From the NCBI GenBank assembly GCA_016720905.1, contig JADKJT010000030.1, forward strand, positions 310,001 to 374,000: a stretch of DNA of 64,000 bases. Reading direction: 5' to 3'. Below the pieces are notes generated by a model. The model ran no database searches. It saw nothing but the letters and a program-made list of their open reading frames with translations, and was not told where the DNA came from. This document shows positions 39,854 to 50,608 of this stretch, piece by piece (position 1 is the stretch's first letter; each line of letters opens with the position of its first letter). The position numbers and the translations under genes were made by a program. Origin of the DNA: Gemmatimonadaceae bacterium (GTDB lineage Bacteria; Gemmatimonadota; Gemmatimonadetes; Gemmatimonadales; Gemmatimonadaceae).

Positions 39854-40842
39854 ACCGCCAAGGCACTGTCGGCGGTGACGCTCGGCACGCCAGTCAGCGG
39901 GCGCGCGGTGATCAGCTGGACGCCCGTATCGGTGTAGCCGCTGGGTTTCGTACCGGTTTTCGCAAAGCGCACGGCGGCATCCACGCCCATCTGCGCCATC
40001 TTGTGTGGATACTGCTGCGCCGTTGCGCCAAGTCGTCCCGCTTGTATGGCCTTGATACCCTGACAGCCGCCGTCGACGGACACCAGCACGACGCTGGCGG
40101 CTTTGCCTGCGCGTTCGAGCGCGTTGAACGCACCCGCCGCGGTCGGTTCATTGATGGTATAGACCACGTTGATGTCAGGGTTCTTCTGCAGACAGTTCTC
40201 CATCCCCGTCTGCCCCTTCGCCCGATCTCCGTAGCTGTCCGCCATGCAGACAACTTCCGACGGGCTCGCCAATTCATTGCTGGTGCGCGCGTTCGTCGGC
40301 AGGCCGATGCCCTTGAGAAATCCGTTGTGGCGCTGCGCACCCACGGGATGTCCCGGGAGCAGATCCAGCGTGGCAATACGCGGCGCCCGGTTACCCAGTG
40401 CCGCCTTGGCATATTCGCCAATCAACTCGCCGGCGCGATAGTTGTCGGTGGCAAAGAGTCCGTCCGTGGCATCGGGTGGATCGGCCGGGCTGTCGAGCGC
40501 GATCATCAACACACCCTGTGCGCGCGCCTTCCGGATGGCCGGCACGATGGCCTTCGAATCGTTGACCGTGATCAGAATCGTTTTCGCACCGGCCGCCACC
40601 ATGTTTTCGATCGCCGTTACCTGCGCCGCATTGTCGCCGTCGTTCTTGCCTGCACCGGTCAGGAGGCGAAACCCTTGCGCGGCAGCGGCCGCCTCGGCGC
40701 CCTGTTTCATGGTGACGAAGAACGGATTGGTTTCAGTCTTCGTAATCAAACCGATAACTGGTTGGCTGTCGCCACTGCGACACCCGCCAATCGCGACCAA
40801 CGCGGTCACCACAGCGGCGACCGACCAGCGGACGTCGTTCAT
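39835..40842 (-). CDS. Sugar ABC transporter substrate-binding lipoprotein (CUT2, RbsB-like)
   Basis: 335 residues from ATG 40842, which overlaps the stop of the upstream gene (ATGA). A lipoprotein signal ends at the lipobox AIGGC. The Peripla_BP_4 domain follows: VIGLITKTETNPFFVTMKQGAEAAA, GAKTILITVNDSKAIVPAIRKA, VLMIALDSP, ATDNYRAGELIGEYA, VVYTINEPTAAGAFNAL and VVLVSVDGGCQGIKAI. Fructose, ribose and related sugars are usual ligands; the pocket cannot be read with confidence. It is encoded with a GMC oxidoreductase system, hinting at an oxidised or unusual sugar. Confidence 0.92.
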   Translation of the reverse strand: MNDVRWSVAAVVTALVAIGGCRSGDSQPVIGLITKTETNPFFVTMKQGAEAAAAAQGFRLLTGAGKNDGDNAAQVTAIENMVAAGAKTILITVNDSKAIVPAIRKARAQGVLMIALDSPADPPDATDGLFATDNYRAGELIGEYAKAALGNRAPRIATLDLLPGHPVGAQRHNGFLKGIGLPTNARTSNELASPSEVVCMADSYGDRAKGQTGMENCLQKNPDINVVYTINEPTAAGAFNALERAGKAASVVLVSVDGGCQGIKAIQAGRLGATAQQYPHKMAQMGVDAAVRFAKTGTKPSGYTDTGVQLITARPLTGVPSVTADSALAVCWGDR

Positions 40843-41468
40843 GCGTGCGATGCCCACGTGGTCTCTCCTTTCGTGTAGGGCGCGCAGGGATCGAACCGTC
40901 CGGGCGATTCGACGTAGCGCATCGCTTTGGTGTAACCGATTTCCGACGTGAAGAACCCGAGCAGCGTGAGTTCCTTGATCATCCGGAAGTAGTGAGTGGG
41001 TTGTTCGGCCGTCTTGCCGGCCATGTATGCCTTCGCGTCCCGGTCGACCGATTCCAGCAGCGACAGGCGCTGCGCGGGTGTCGCCGCGACAAAGGACGTG
41101 GCGTGTGCCGTGACGCATGCCTGATTGAGCTGCGTCAGGCCGGTACGAAAGATCTCTTGGTCGCGCGTCGTGTAACAGTCGGTGACCATGAGCGCCAGAA
41201 AAGCGCCCACGTGCGCGGCTTTCGCACCCGGCGACTTTTCCGTGTCCGGCAGGATGGTGTCGGCGATCTCGTCGAGATAAGCGATATCGGCCGGCGTGAA
41301 CGTGCCGATACCAGACGTCCCCGACGTCCCGTCGCGCGGGCGATCCGGCGAGCAGGCGGTCCAGAGCGCGCTGCCACCAACCAACGCGACGCCGCCCAGC
41401 ATCGCGCTGACACGCTTGATCGCTTCACGTCGATGCATGACGTCCATTGAATCCGATGCTCGTGACAT
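40839..41468 (-). CDS. Gluconate 2-dehydrogenase subunit 3 family protein
   Basis: 209 residues. The N-terminus looks like a Tat-type signal (HRREAIKRVSAMLGGVALVGGSALWTAC), here with RR followed by a hydrophobic run and a possible lipidated Cys. The Gluconate_2-dh3 domain is visible: FTPADIAYLDEIADTILPDTEKSPGAKAAHVGAFLALMVTDCY and the C-terminal LTLLGFFTSEIGYTKAMRYVESPG. These small subunits accompany membrane-associated GMC dehydrogenases and help their export. The GMC subunit is directly upstream (14 bp), so they form one complex. Confidence 0.9.
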   Translation of the reverse strand: MSRASDSMDVMHRREAIKRVSAMLGGVALVGGSALWTACSPDRPRDGTSGTSGIGTFTPADIAYLDEIADTILPDTEKSPGAKAAHVGAFLALMVTDCYTTRDQEIFRTGLTQLNQACVTAHATSFVAATPAQRLSLLESVDRDAKAYMAGKTAEQPTHYFRMIKELTLLGFFTSEIGYTKAMRYVESPGRFDPCAPYTKGETTWASHA

Positions 41469-41482
41469 GTGGGTGCCGTGGT

Positions 41483-43162
41483 TCAGAGATTGCGACGGGA
41501 GAGCTCAGCCACCGCGTGATCGGCGGCCCGTGCGGTCAACGCCATGTACGTCAACGAAGGATTCTGGCAGGCTGCCGAGGTCATGGCCGACCCATCCGTG
41601 ACAAAGACATTCGGCGCATCCCACACCTGATTGTGCTTGTTGAGCACGGAGGTCTTCGGATCGACGCCCATGCGCGCCGTCCCCATCTCGTGAATGCCCT
41701 GACCGGGGAAATAGCCGTTGTCGAACGTGTGCACATTCTTCACCCCGCACTGTTCGAGCATGTCCGCCATGTCGGCCATCATATCGACGCGCATGAGGCG
41801 CTCGTTCTCTCCGGTGGCACAATCAATCTTGAGTACCGGCAGTCCCCACTTGTCCTTCCTCGTGGGGTCCAACGAGATCTGATTGCCGTGGTCGGGAAGC
41901 ATCTCGCCGAACGCCGTGGCACCAATCCCCCAGGCCCCCGGCTGAGCGGCGGCATCCTTGAAGTCGCCACCGATACCCAGTTCGGCAACGGCGCGTTGCC
42001 AGTTGGAGCGCCCGGCGCCGCCTTGATAGCCAAAACCGCGCAGATAGCCACGCTTGTCGCCAAACAGATTCCGGTAGCGGGGAACGTAGAACCCGGTCGG
42101 CCGACTGCCGTAGATGTACTTGTCCTCCATCCCCTCCAGTGTGCCGGACGCGCCCAGTCGGAAATGATGATCCATCAGGTTGTGTCCCAGTTCACCGGAA
42201 CTGCTGCCCAGTCCGCCCGGCCAGATATCGGTGGCCGATCGCATCAACAACCATGTGGAATTCAGGGTCGAGGCGCACAGGAAGACGATCTTGGCCTGAT
42301 AGTCGGTCACCTGATTCGTGATCGCATCAAGCACGCGAACACCACTGGCGCGCTTCCGATCGCGGTCGTACAGCACTTCGGTGACGATCGACCAGATCTT
42401 CATGGTCATCCGACCTGTCTTGACAGCGGCCGGTAGTGTCGAGGACTGCGAACTGAAGTAGGCGCCATATGGACACCCCAACCAGCACGCGTTGCGCGAC
42501 TGACAGCGATTCCGACCCGGCAGTGGCTCGGTGAGATTGGCGGTCCGACCCGGAATGATGCGTCGCTTTCCGTTGAACAGCTTCTGCAGGCGGCCCGCCA
42601 CGAGTTCCTCGGCACAGTTGAGCGGCATGGCGGGCTGGAATTGTCCGTCCGGCAACTGCGGCATGCCTTCGCGTGACCCGGCGATGCCCGCGAACTTCTC
42701 CACGTAGTCGTACCATGGCGCCAGATCGTGGTAGCGAATCGGCCAGTCGGTGGCGATGCCATCCTTGGCGTTCGCCGCGAAATCGAACGTGCTCCACCGA
42801 TAGCTCTGACGTCCCCACATGAGCGACTTGCCGCCCACATGGTAGCCGCGAAACCAGTCGAAGCGCTTGACCTCGGTGTAGGGCGACTCGCGATCGTCGA
42901 CCCAGAAGTCGAGGTTGGTTTCCTGCAACGGATAGTCGCGCTTGAGCACGGGATAGTGCGCGATCATCTCCTGCGTGCGACCGCCACGGTGCGGATATGC
43001 CCACGTCGGCTTGAAGGCGTTTACGTAGTCCTTGATGTGCTCGATGTTTCGACCCCGCTCGAGCACCAGCACGTTCAGGCCTTTCTCGGTGAGTTCCTTG
43101 GCGGCCCAGCCGCCGGAGATACCGGAACCCACGACAATCGCATCGTACTCGGTGGTCTGCAT
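41483..43162 (-). CDS. GMC-family FAD-dependent oxidoreductase (sugar dehydrogenase type)
   Basis: 559 residues from ATG 43162; the longer frame to 43261 adds a non-conserved leader. FAD Rossmann motif YDAIVVGSGISGGWAAKELTEKGLNVLVLERG (about 5-36), GGKSLMWGRQSYRWS, CQSRNACWLGCPYGA (Cys-rich loop seen in gluconate/fructose-type dehydrogenases), a C-terminal GMC_oxred_C region with HEMGTARMG and DGSAMTSAACQNPSLTYMALTARAADH. It oxidises a sugar or alcohol, passing electrons to the respiratory chain with the subunit-3 partner. First gene of the sugar operon reading to 38129. Substrate is not determinable here. Confidence 0.92.
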   Translation of the reverse strand: MQTTEYDAIVVGSGISGGWAAKELTEKGLNVLVLERGRNIEHIKDYVNAFKPTWAYPHRGGRTQEMIAHYPVLKRDYPLQETNLDFWVDDRESPYTEVKRFDWFRGYHVGGKSLMWGRQSYRWSTFDFAANAKDGIATDWPIRYHDLAPWYDYVEKFAGIAGSREGMPQLPDGQFQPAMPLNCAEELVAGRLQKLFNGKRRIIPGRTANLTEPLPGRNRCQSRNACWLGCPYGAYFSSQSSTLPAAVKTGRMTMKIWSIVTEVLYDRDRKRASGVRVLDAITNQVTDYQAKIVFLCASTLNSTWLLMRSATDIWPGGLGSSSGELGHNLMDHHFRLGASGTLEGMEDKYIYGSRPTGFYVPRYRNLFGDKRGYLRGFGYQGGAGRSNWQRAVAELGIGGDFKDAAAQPGAWGIGATAFGEMLPDHGNQISLDPTRKDKWGLPVLKIDCATGENERLMRVDMMADMADMLEQCGVKNVHTFDNGYFPGQGIHEMGTARMGVDPKTSVLNKHNQVWDAPNVFVTDGSAMTSAACQNPSLTYMALTARAADHAVAELSRRNL

Positions 43163-43273
43163 CACGCGCTCCGCAGGGATGGAACGAGGCGCGCAGGAAG
43201 GCGACGCGCCGACTGCTGCAGAGTATGCGGGTTGGACGGCGCGCGGGGTTACGCTCCCCAATCGATTGCGGTG

Positions 43274-46056
43274 TCAGCTTTCCCGGATCGCCGCCATCGG
43301 CGTCGCCCGGTAGACATCTCGGCTGGTCAGCCAACCGATCGCCATCGTCAGCAACAGCATCCCGCCGCCGATCATCGCCGTGGCGGCAATCGCGGGGTCG
43401 AATGGATCGTGGAAGACGAAATGCGTGATGCCCCACGCGCCCGCGAAGGCGAGCAGCATGCCGGTGAGCGCGCCAAGTGCGCCGAGCGCGCCGTATTCAG
43501 CCAACAGCACGCGCAGCACCTGCGCCCGCGATGCACCAAGGGTGCGCAACAGGACGCCCTCACGCAGCCGCGCGCGACGCGTGGCGGCGACCGCGCTGAA
43601 GAGCACCGGAATGCCCATGGCGATCGAGAAGACACCCAGGAATCGGATCGCGAGCACGACGCGGTTCACGATCGATCCGACCGTCTGCCGCACCAACGTG
43701 AGATCGAGACTCGAGACATTCGGGAACCGACGCACCACATCGCGCTGAATCGCGGCCAAGGCATCGCCCGGCGGGACATTGGCCACCAACACATACTGCT
43801 GCGGCGCGCGCCGGATGGCCTCAGGCGAAAGACCACAAAGAAGTTCGCTTCAAAGCGCGCCAAGTTCACCGTGCGCAGGCTGGTCACCACCGATCGGACC
43901 GGGACGCCCTGCACATTCCACGCGACCGTGTCGCCAAGCGTGCAGCGCCAGGTCCGTCGCCACATCTCGTTCGAACGACGCCGGAAAGGGCGCGTCAGGA
44001 TTTGGCGCTGCCGCGCGCGCTTCGCGCTGTCAGGAAACCAGTGGCCCGCCTTGAGCACCTCCGAACCGACAATGGCCTCGCGATACGTCGAGCGATACTC
44101 GCGGCGCAGCGCCCAGCCCGCGCGCCGCACCCAGGTATCCGCCATGAGTTGGCGCCACGCTGCGTCCGTTCACCGCGTCAATGCGCATCGTCATGATCGG
44201 CGTGCGTTGCACGATCTCGTACGGCGTGCGCGCAACAGCGAATCCAGCGGCGGCGCCTGATCGTCCTGCACGTCGAAGAACAGGAGATTGCCGGCACTGG
44301 CGTCGGCGGACGACTGGACGCGACGCAGCAAGTTCGCCTGGACGAGATAGACGGTGCTGAGCAGAAAGGCTCCGAAGCCCAAGGCCAGGGTCACCGCCCG
44401 TGTCTGGTTGGCCGGACGGTGCAGGTTGGCAACGCCCTGACGCAACGTGAACGGCCACGAGGGGCGCGCACTGCGACGTGCCAGTGCAATCAGCAGTGTC
44501 GCCGCCACCCACAGCACGGCGACCGCGCCCGTGATACCCGCGCTGACCGCCAGTCCTTCACGCCACGCACCCAATCGGGTCATGATGATGGCCACCAGAC
44601 TGCCCACCAGCAGGCCGTCGACGATCAGGCGCGCCAGGTCTTTCCACTCGCGCGGCAAGGCAGCCGTGTCCGCATCCCGTCGAATGGCCTGCAAGGGGGA
44701 AACCCGGCGCAGCGCCAGCAGTGGTCGCATGGCGAAGATGAGTGCCACCCACACGCCGGTGGCTAGGCCCAGCACCAACGGTTGCGGTTCGAGCGCGATG
44801 CGCACGTCGATGGGCAGGAAGTCGGCCACCACCAACGGCAGCAGGAACTGAATGCCGATGCCCAACAGGGCGCCGGCGAGCGCACCCACGAATCCCATGG
44901 CCGCCGCCTGAACCACGTACAACGAGAGTACCTGCCGACTGGTGGCGCCAAGGCATCGCAGCACCGCCACCGTGTCAATCTTGGCGGTGACGAACGCGTT
45001 GACACCGCTGGCGACGCCGATACCGCCAAGCAACAGCGCAATCAAGCCGATGATGCTCAGGAAGTCGGCCAGACGCACGACCGCTTCGGTGAAATCACGC
45101 TCGGTGTCGGCCACCGTGCGCACGCGAACACGCGCACGCGGCGCGGGCGAGGAGAGTCCGCTGCGCGCGGTGTCGCTGGCCGTCGCGGTGATACTCGCGG
45201 TCGGCACGCTCGCCGGTGCGGGCGCTGGTACGGGCGCCGTCGCGCGCCGTGTCGGTCGCGTCATCAGCACCGCCGCCGCCGCCGCCGCACCGCCCGCCCC
45301 GGCATCACGCGCGTCCGCGGCTTCCTGCAGCGCCGCGGCGCGCGGATCAATCCGCCAGCGCAAGCTGCGGGCGAACAGCGCCGCCTCCTTTTTCGCCGAC
45401 AATGTCGCTGGCAACTGCAACACCACATCGTACTCGGCGCGACTGCCGAACTTGAGGAGCCCAGTCGAGGCAATCCATTTGTCCGAGATGTAGATCCGTG
45501 GACCGATCACCGCGGTGATGCCCGCGTCACCCGGCACGTTGCCCAGGGTGCCGGCAATACGGAACAGACGCACGCCGAGGCGCAGGGAATCGCCCACCGC
45601 GGCGTTCAGCGCAATCAGGAGCGATGGATCGACAAACACCACGGGAGCGTCATGCACGGTGCGCCATCCGCCCGCCGGCACGGTCTCGATGGCACCGTAA
45701 AACGGGTACCCCGGCGACACGGCGCGGACCTGCACCAATCGGGTGCCGCCTGATGGCTCGGCCAGCGCCATGGACGCAAAGGTCGTGATGCGCGCGTACG
45801 GCACACCGACCGTCGCGAGCGAATCGAGCAACGTATCGACCACCGCAGGAAACTCGGCCCGCGCGCCCAGCGAGACGTCGCCACCCAGGAGTGTTCGCGA
45901 TTGATCGCGAATGGAACTGGTGATGTTGCCCGCGAACGAATCGATGGCCACCAGTGCGGCCACCCCAAACGCGATCGACGACATGTACAGTGCCAGACGT
46001 CGACGCGCGGTCCGACTCTCCCGCCATGCCAGGCGCACAGTCGCCGACGCGGTCAC
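43274..46056 (-). pseudogene. YbbP-like FtsX-family ABC permease, several frameshifts
   Basis: A large permease of about 925 codons starting at GTG 46056 (overlapping the ATPase stop). The first frame (46056-44191) covers helix 1, the periplasmic domain and the first FtsX unit (FLSIIGLIALLLGGIGVASGVNAFVTAKIDTVAVLRCLGATSRQV). It breaks near 44215 (DSLLRARRT then PYEIVQRTPIMTMRIDAVNG in another frame) and again near 44150, 43970 and 43830. The last frame (43792-43274) has the second FtsX unit (FLGVFSIAMGIPVLFSAVAATRRARLREGVLLRTLGASRAQVLRVLLAEYG). Pieces align in order with YbbP, the permease beside YbbA/TesA. As sequenced it cannot make one protein. Confidence 0.85.
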
Positions 46057-46767
46057 GGCTCCCCGTACCGCCGGACGCGCCAGCAGGTCTCCGTGGTGAC
46101 ATCCTCCACCACGACGCCGTCCCGCAGCCGGATCGTGCGCTGCGTGCGCGCCGCGAGTGCCGCGTCGTGCGTCACGAGCACGATGGTGCAGCCGCGTTCG
46201 CGATTCAGTTCTTCCAGCAGTTCGACGATGCGTTCGCCGGTCACGCCATCGAGATTGCCCGTGGGCTCGTCAGCGAACAAGATTCGCGGCTGGTTCACGA
46301 ACGCTCGCGCCATCGCCACGCGCTGCTGCTCGCCGCCGGACAGCTGCTGCGGAAAGTGATGGGTGCGGTCGCCCAGTCCTACCCGCGTCAGCAGGTCGCG
46401 GCCCGGGCGGCCGCGTCACGGGCCGAGGCGCGGCCGGAGAGTTCCAATGGCACCTGGACGTTTTCCTGCGCGGTCAGCGTCGGGATCAGCTGAAAGCTCT
46501 GAAAGACAAATCCGACTTTTTCGCCGCGCAGGGCGGCTCGCTGATCTTCATCCAGGCGCCCAGGTCCGTGCCGTCCAAGGTCACCGTGCCGCGTGATGGC
46601 GTGTCCAGTCCGGCCAGCAGTCCCAGCAGAGTTGTTTTTCCGCTGCCGGAGGGCCCGACGATCGACACGAACGCGCCCTGCGGAATCTCGAACGACACGT
46701 CCTGGAGTACGGTGAGCGGCTGTGCGCCACTCTGATACGATTTGGTCAACCCACGAGCGACAAGCAT
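46053..46767 (-). pseudogene. YbbA/LolD-like ABC ATPase, frameshifted
   Basis: ATG 46767 opens MLVARGLTKSYQSGAQPLTVLQDVSFEIPQGAFVSIVGPSGSGKTTLLGLLAGLDTPSRG, with Walker A. The frame is lost near 46555 (after DLGAW), and remnants such as FQ..LIPTLTAQENVQVPLELSG are readable in other frames. From about 46390 a third frame gives the signature QQLSGGEQQRVAMARAF, Walker B ILFADEPTGNLD and VLVTHDAALA down to 46053. At least two indels are needed. About 238 codons in all, normal for this family. It energises the YbbP-like permease (stop/start overlap). Divergent from a TesA-type esterase, as in the classical ybbAP/tesA arrangement. Confidence 0.85.
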
Positions 46768-46829
46768 GCGATTGATGAGTTGGGATTCGATGAACCAGGC
46801 CCGACGCGCGATCGCGCTGGCCACTCGCC

Positions 46830-47369
46830 GTGGTGAGCGCTCGGCCGCTTGGACCGCTGGGTCAGGCAAGGACCGCCTCAAGCGCCGCGCCCGGTCCGAC
46901 ACCATCAGGGGAATCAACCGGAGCGGCCGCCACTGGGGCAACCCCCCGCGCCCGTCCCGGTTCCGCCTCCGTACCCCGGCCGCGCGCCGGCAGGTCGTCT
47001 TGCTGGGCACCAGCCTCACGGCCGGCCTGGGCTCGACCCGGACAAAGCCTACCCCGCGTTACTCCAACGCAAAAGTCGATTCCGCAGGGTTCCCGATCAC
47101 GCTCGTGAACGCCGGTCTGAGCGGCGAGACATCCGCGGGCGCGCTGCGCCGGGCGGGGTGGGTGCTCGATCAACCCGCGGCGGCCGTGGTACTCGAGGTT
47201 GGCGCGAACGATGGCTTGCGCGGTGTCGATCCCGATTCCACCAAAGCCAATCTGGTGGGACTCATCGGGGTGGTGCACCGCCTCCAGCCGACGGCCACCG
47301 TGCTCTTGATTCAGATGGAAGCGCCCACCAATCTGGGGCGCGATTACACCACTCGCTTTCAAGTTGCCC
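46830..47369 (+). pseudogene. tesA: TesA-type lysophospholipase/arylesterase, frameshifted and C-terminally truncated
   Basis: SGNH-hydrolase block I reads RQVVLLGTSLTAGLG (near 46990-47035). One missing base then shifts the frame for LDPDKAYPALLQRK, and one extra A in an AAAA run shifts it back for VDSAGFPITLVNAGLSGETSAGALRRAGWVL, VVLEVGANDGLRG (block III) and LLIQMEAPTNLGRDYTTRF. There the TesA reading ends. The usual last 60 residues with the catalytic DGIHP motif are absent, and the S41 gene begins at once. The start is unclear; an Ala/Pro/Ser-rich leader is readable from GTG 46830. Divergent from YbbA/YbbP. Non-functional as sequenced. Confidence 0.8.
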
Positions 47370-50300
47370 ATGATGCGCGTCCACGCTGTGTTGACTTGGA
47401 TCACGCCACTGCTGCTGGCGCTGCCGACCACCGTGGCTCGCCAAGCGGCTGCGCCGCGCGCCGCCCTGTCGGAGCCGGCACTGTCGCCGGATGGCAAAGA
47501 GCTGGTGTTTGTGGCCGGCGGAGACATCTGGACCGTGCCGGCCAGCGGGGGCGTTGCGCGCCTGCTGGTGGCGCACCCGGCAACCGAGTCGCGGCCGTTG
47601 TGGTCGCCCGATGGCGCGCGTATCGCGTTCGTGTCGACGCGCACGGGCGGCGGCGATGTGTATGTGCTGGAGCTGGCGAGCGGTCGGCTCACGCGTCGCA
47701 CGTTTGACGACGGCCGGGAGCAGCTCGACAGTTGGTCGCGCGACGGGGCCTGGCTGTACTACTCGACGAGCAGCAGGGACATCTCCGGCATGAACGATGT
47801 CTGGCGGGTGAGCGCAATGGCGGACAGCCCGCGCTCGTGCCGGGCGATCGGTATGCCTCGGAGTACTGGGCGGCCCCGTCGCCCGATGGAAAGACCCTCG
47901 CGATTACCGCCCGCGGCACGGTGGTGGGCCAGTGGTGGCGTCATGGACATTCGCATCTCGACGAGAGCGAAATCTGGTTGGTGAAGGGGCTGGAAACCGG
48001 CACGCCGACGTACGAGGCCTTCGGTGCGTCAGGGGGCGCCAAGGAGGCGTGGCCCATGTGGGCGCCAGACGGCAACGCGGTGTACTACGTGAGTGATCAG
48101 GGCGGACAGGAAAATCTGTGGGCGCAGCCGATGGGTCCGACATCGCCAAGTCACGGACGCCAGATGACGCATTTCACGAATGGTCGTGCTCTGGCCGCCG
48201 ATCGCGCACGACGGCAGCACCATTGTCTTCGAACGGAACTACGGCATCTGGCGCTACGATGTCGCCAAGGGCGCGCCAGTGAGATCGGCGATCACGCTGC
48301 GCGGCGTATCTGCCGAGGTGAGCGCGGAACAGCAGACGCTGTCGCAGGGCTTTGGGGCGCTCGGCGTCTCGCCCGACGGACGCAAGGCGGTGTTCGTGGC
48401 GCGCGGCGATGTGTTCGTCGTGGGGACGCGCGATGGCGGTGAGGCGACGCGACTGACCGCGACGCCCGATCTCGAATCAGAACCGTCGTGGTTTCCCGAC
48501 AGCCGTCGTGTGGTCTATGCCTCGATGCGCGGCACCGCGTGGAATCTCTTCGTGCAGGACGCGGTGCACGCGCGAGAGCGGGCGCTCACCTCCGGCGCCG
48601 CTCGCAGCTACGGCGCTCGCGTGTCGCCCGACGGCAAGTGGGTGGCGTATCAGCGCGACGGTGGTGAGATCCGCGTGTGTCCGCCGACGGCACCGGTGAC
48701 CGCGCGTCGCGCAGGCCGATGTCGAGGAGCCGCCGTTTGCCGGCGCCTCCGCCGTCACCTGGTCGCCAGACTCCAAGTGGATCGCGTATGACGCCGCGAC
48801 GATAACGGTCGGTCGGCAACCTGTGGGTCGTGGGGCTCGATGGCGTTGCGCCGCAGCAGGTGACGTTCGCGGCGGACGCCAACGTTGGCGGCGTGCAGTG
48901 GTCGCCGGACGGGAAGTTCCTGCTGTATCGCTCGTCGCAACGCACCGAGACGCCGCGCATCATCCGCGTGGATCTCGTGCCGCGCACGCCGCGATTCCGC
49001 GAAGATCAATTCCGCGACTTGTTCGGCCCGCCCCGGGCGACGCTCCCGCGCCGCGACGGTTCGCGCCCCGCCGCGACGTCGCCGACAGCGTGCGACCCAT
49101 CGACGGCGCCCGCACCGACGGCGCCCGTGACGATCGCTTTCACGGGCATCCGCTTGCGGTCGAGCATCGTGCCGACGCAGGGGCTCGACATTGGCGCGTT
49201 GGCGATCAGCCCCGATGGCCGCACGTTGGCATTTACGGCGGTCGCCGGCGGGCAACAGCAGATCTACACGTGGCTGTTGGATGAGTTGGCGCGCGATCAG
49301 CAGCTGCGCACGCTCACCACGTCGCCGGGCGGCAAATCGGCGCTGCAATTCTCTGCCGATTCGCGTGACCTGTGGTATCTCGAGGGCGGTCGCATCAGCG
49401 CCATCACGGTGGAGTCGCGCGTGGCGCGTACGGTCGCGGCTTCGGCCGAAGTGGACATCGCGTTCGAAGCGGAGAAGCGGGCGATCTTCGATCAGGCGCG
49501 GTCGTATCTTGCGAACAACTTCTTCGACGCCACCATGCATGGCGTGGACTGGAGTGGATTGGCCGCCCGCGTTGAGCCGTATGCGATGGGCAGTCGCAAT
49601 CCTGATGACCTGCGCCGCGTGATGTCGTTGATGATCGGCGAACTGAATGGCTCGCACTTGGGCGTCAGTGGGCCAACCACCGGTGGGGTCTCGGTGCCGA
49701 TGGCGCGACTTGGCGTGCAGTTCGATCGCGTCGCGCTGGAGCAGCGCGGACAGTACCGAGTGGCCGAAGTCATCGCGCAGGGACCCGCCGCGGTCGCGGG
49801 GGTGACGGTGGGCGATCAGATCGTCGCCGTCGACGGCGTCACCTTGGTCCGCGCGATCGTCGCTGGACTCGGCGCTGGTGGGGAAGGTCGGTCGACAGCT
49901 GACCGTCAGCGCGGCCACTGCGAGTTCGGCGCTCACGCGTGATGTCGCGCTGGCGACGGTGTCGCTTGCGACGGAGAAGGCGCTGCGCTATCGGCAGTGG
50001 GTCGAACAACAGCGCGCGTACGTGGCGCGTATCAGCGACGGGCGGTTGGGATACGTGCACATGTTCGACATGGGCGAGCCGTCGCTGGACCAACTGTATC
50101 TGGATCTCGACGCCGAGAATCAGGCCCGCGACGGGGTGGTGGTCGACGTGCGCAACAATAACGGTGGCTTCGTAAATCCGTATGCGATCGATGTGCTGGC
50201 GCGTCGCAGCTATCTGCAATTCACGTCGCGCGGTTCGGTGCCGTCCCCGCCGCGCGGAAACCTCGGGCAACGCACCATTGAGCGCCCCACCGTGCTGGTG

Positions 50301-50608
50301 ACCAATCAGCATACCCTATCCGATGGAGAGGATTTCACCGAGGGTTACAGGACGCTCAAGTTGGGGAAGGTGGTCGGGGAACCAACGGCGGGGTGGATCA
50401 TCTTTACGTCGAATGTGCCGCTGCTCGACGGGACGACGCTGCGGCTCCCGTCCACCAGAGTCACGGATGCGCAGGGAGAGATATGGAGCTTCCCTCCCCG
50501 GGCGACCGATTTCTGGTGCTACGCCCCGTTGGCGAGTCCTACAGTGGTCGGGACCGGCAATTGGATGCCGCCGTGCGGGCCCTGCTGGAGGCGTGCCCCG
50601 GGCCCTGA
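47370..50608 (+). pseudogene. Tricorn-like S41 peptidase with WD40/PD40 propeller, multiple frameshifts
   Basis: About 1,080 codons from ATG 47370 (signal peptide VLTWITPLLLALPTTVA). Propeller repeats of PD40 type fill the first 600 residues (ALSPDGKELVFVAGGDIWTVPASGG, PLWSPDGARIAFVSTRTGGGDVYVL, VSPDGRKAVFVARGDVFVVG, ISPDGRTLAFTAVAGG). A PDZ-like part (RVAEVIAQGPAAVAGVTVGDQIVAVDG) and the S41 core (LGYVHMFDMGEPSLDQL, VVVDVRNNNGGF, catalytic Ser in HTLSDGEDFTEGYR) follow. Frame changes occur near 47815, 48185, 48705, 48800, 49865 and 50475. It ends RPVGESYSGRDRQLDAAVRALLEACPGP. A periplasmic peptide-degrading enzyme; conserved but unreadable as one frame. Confidence 0.85.
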
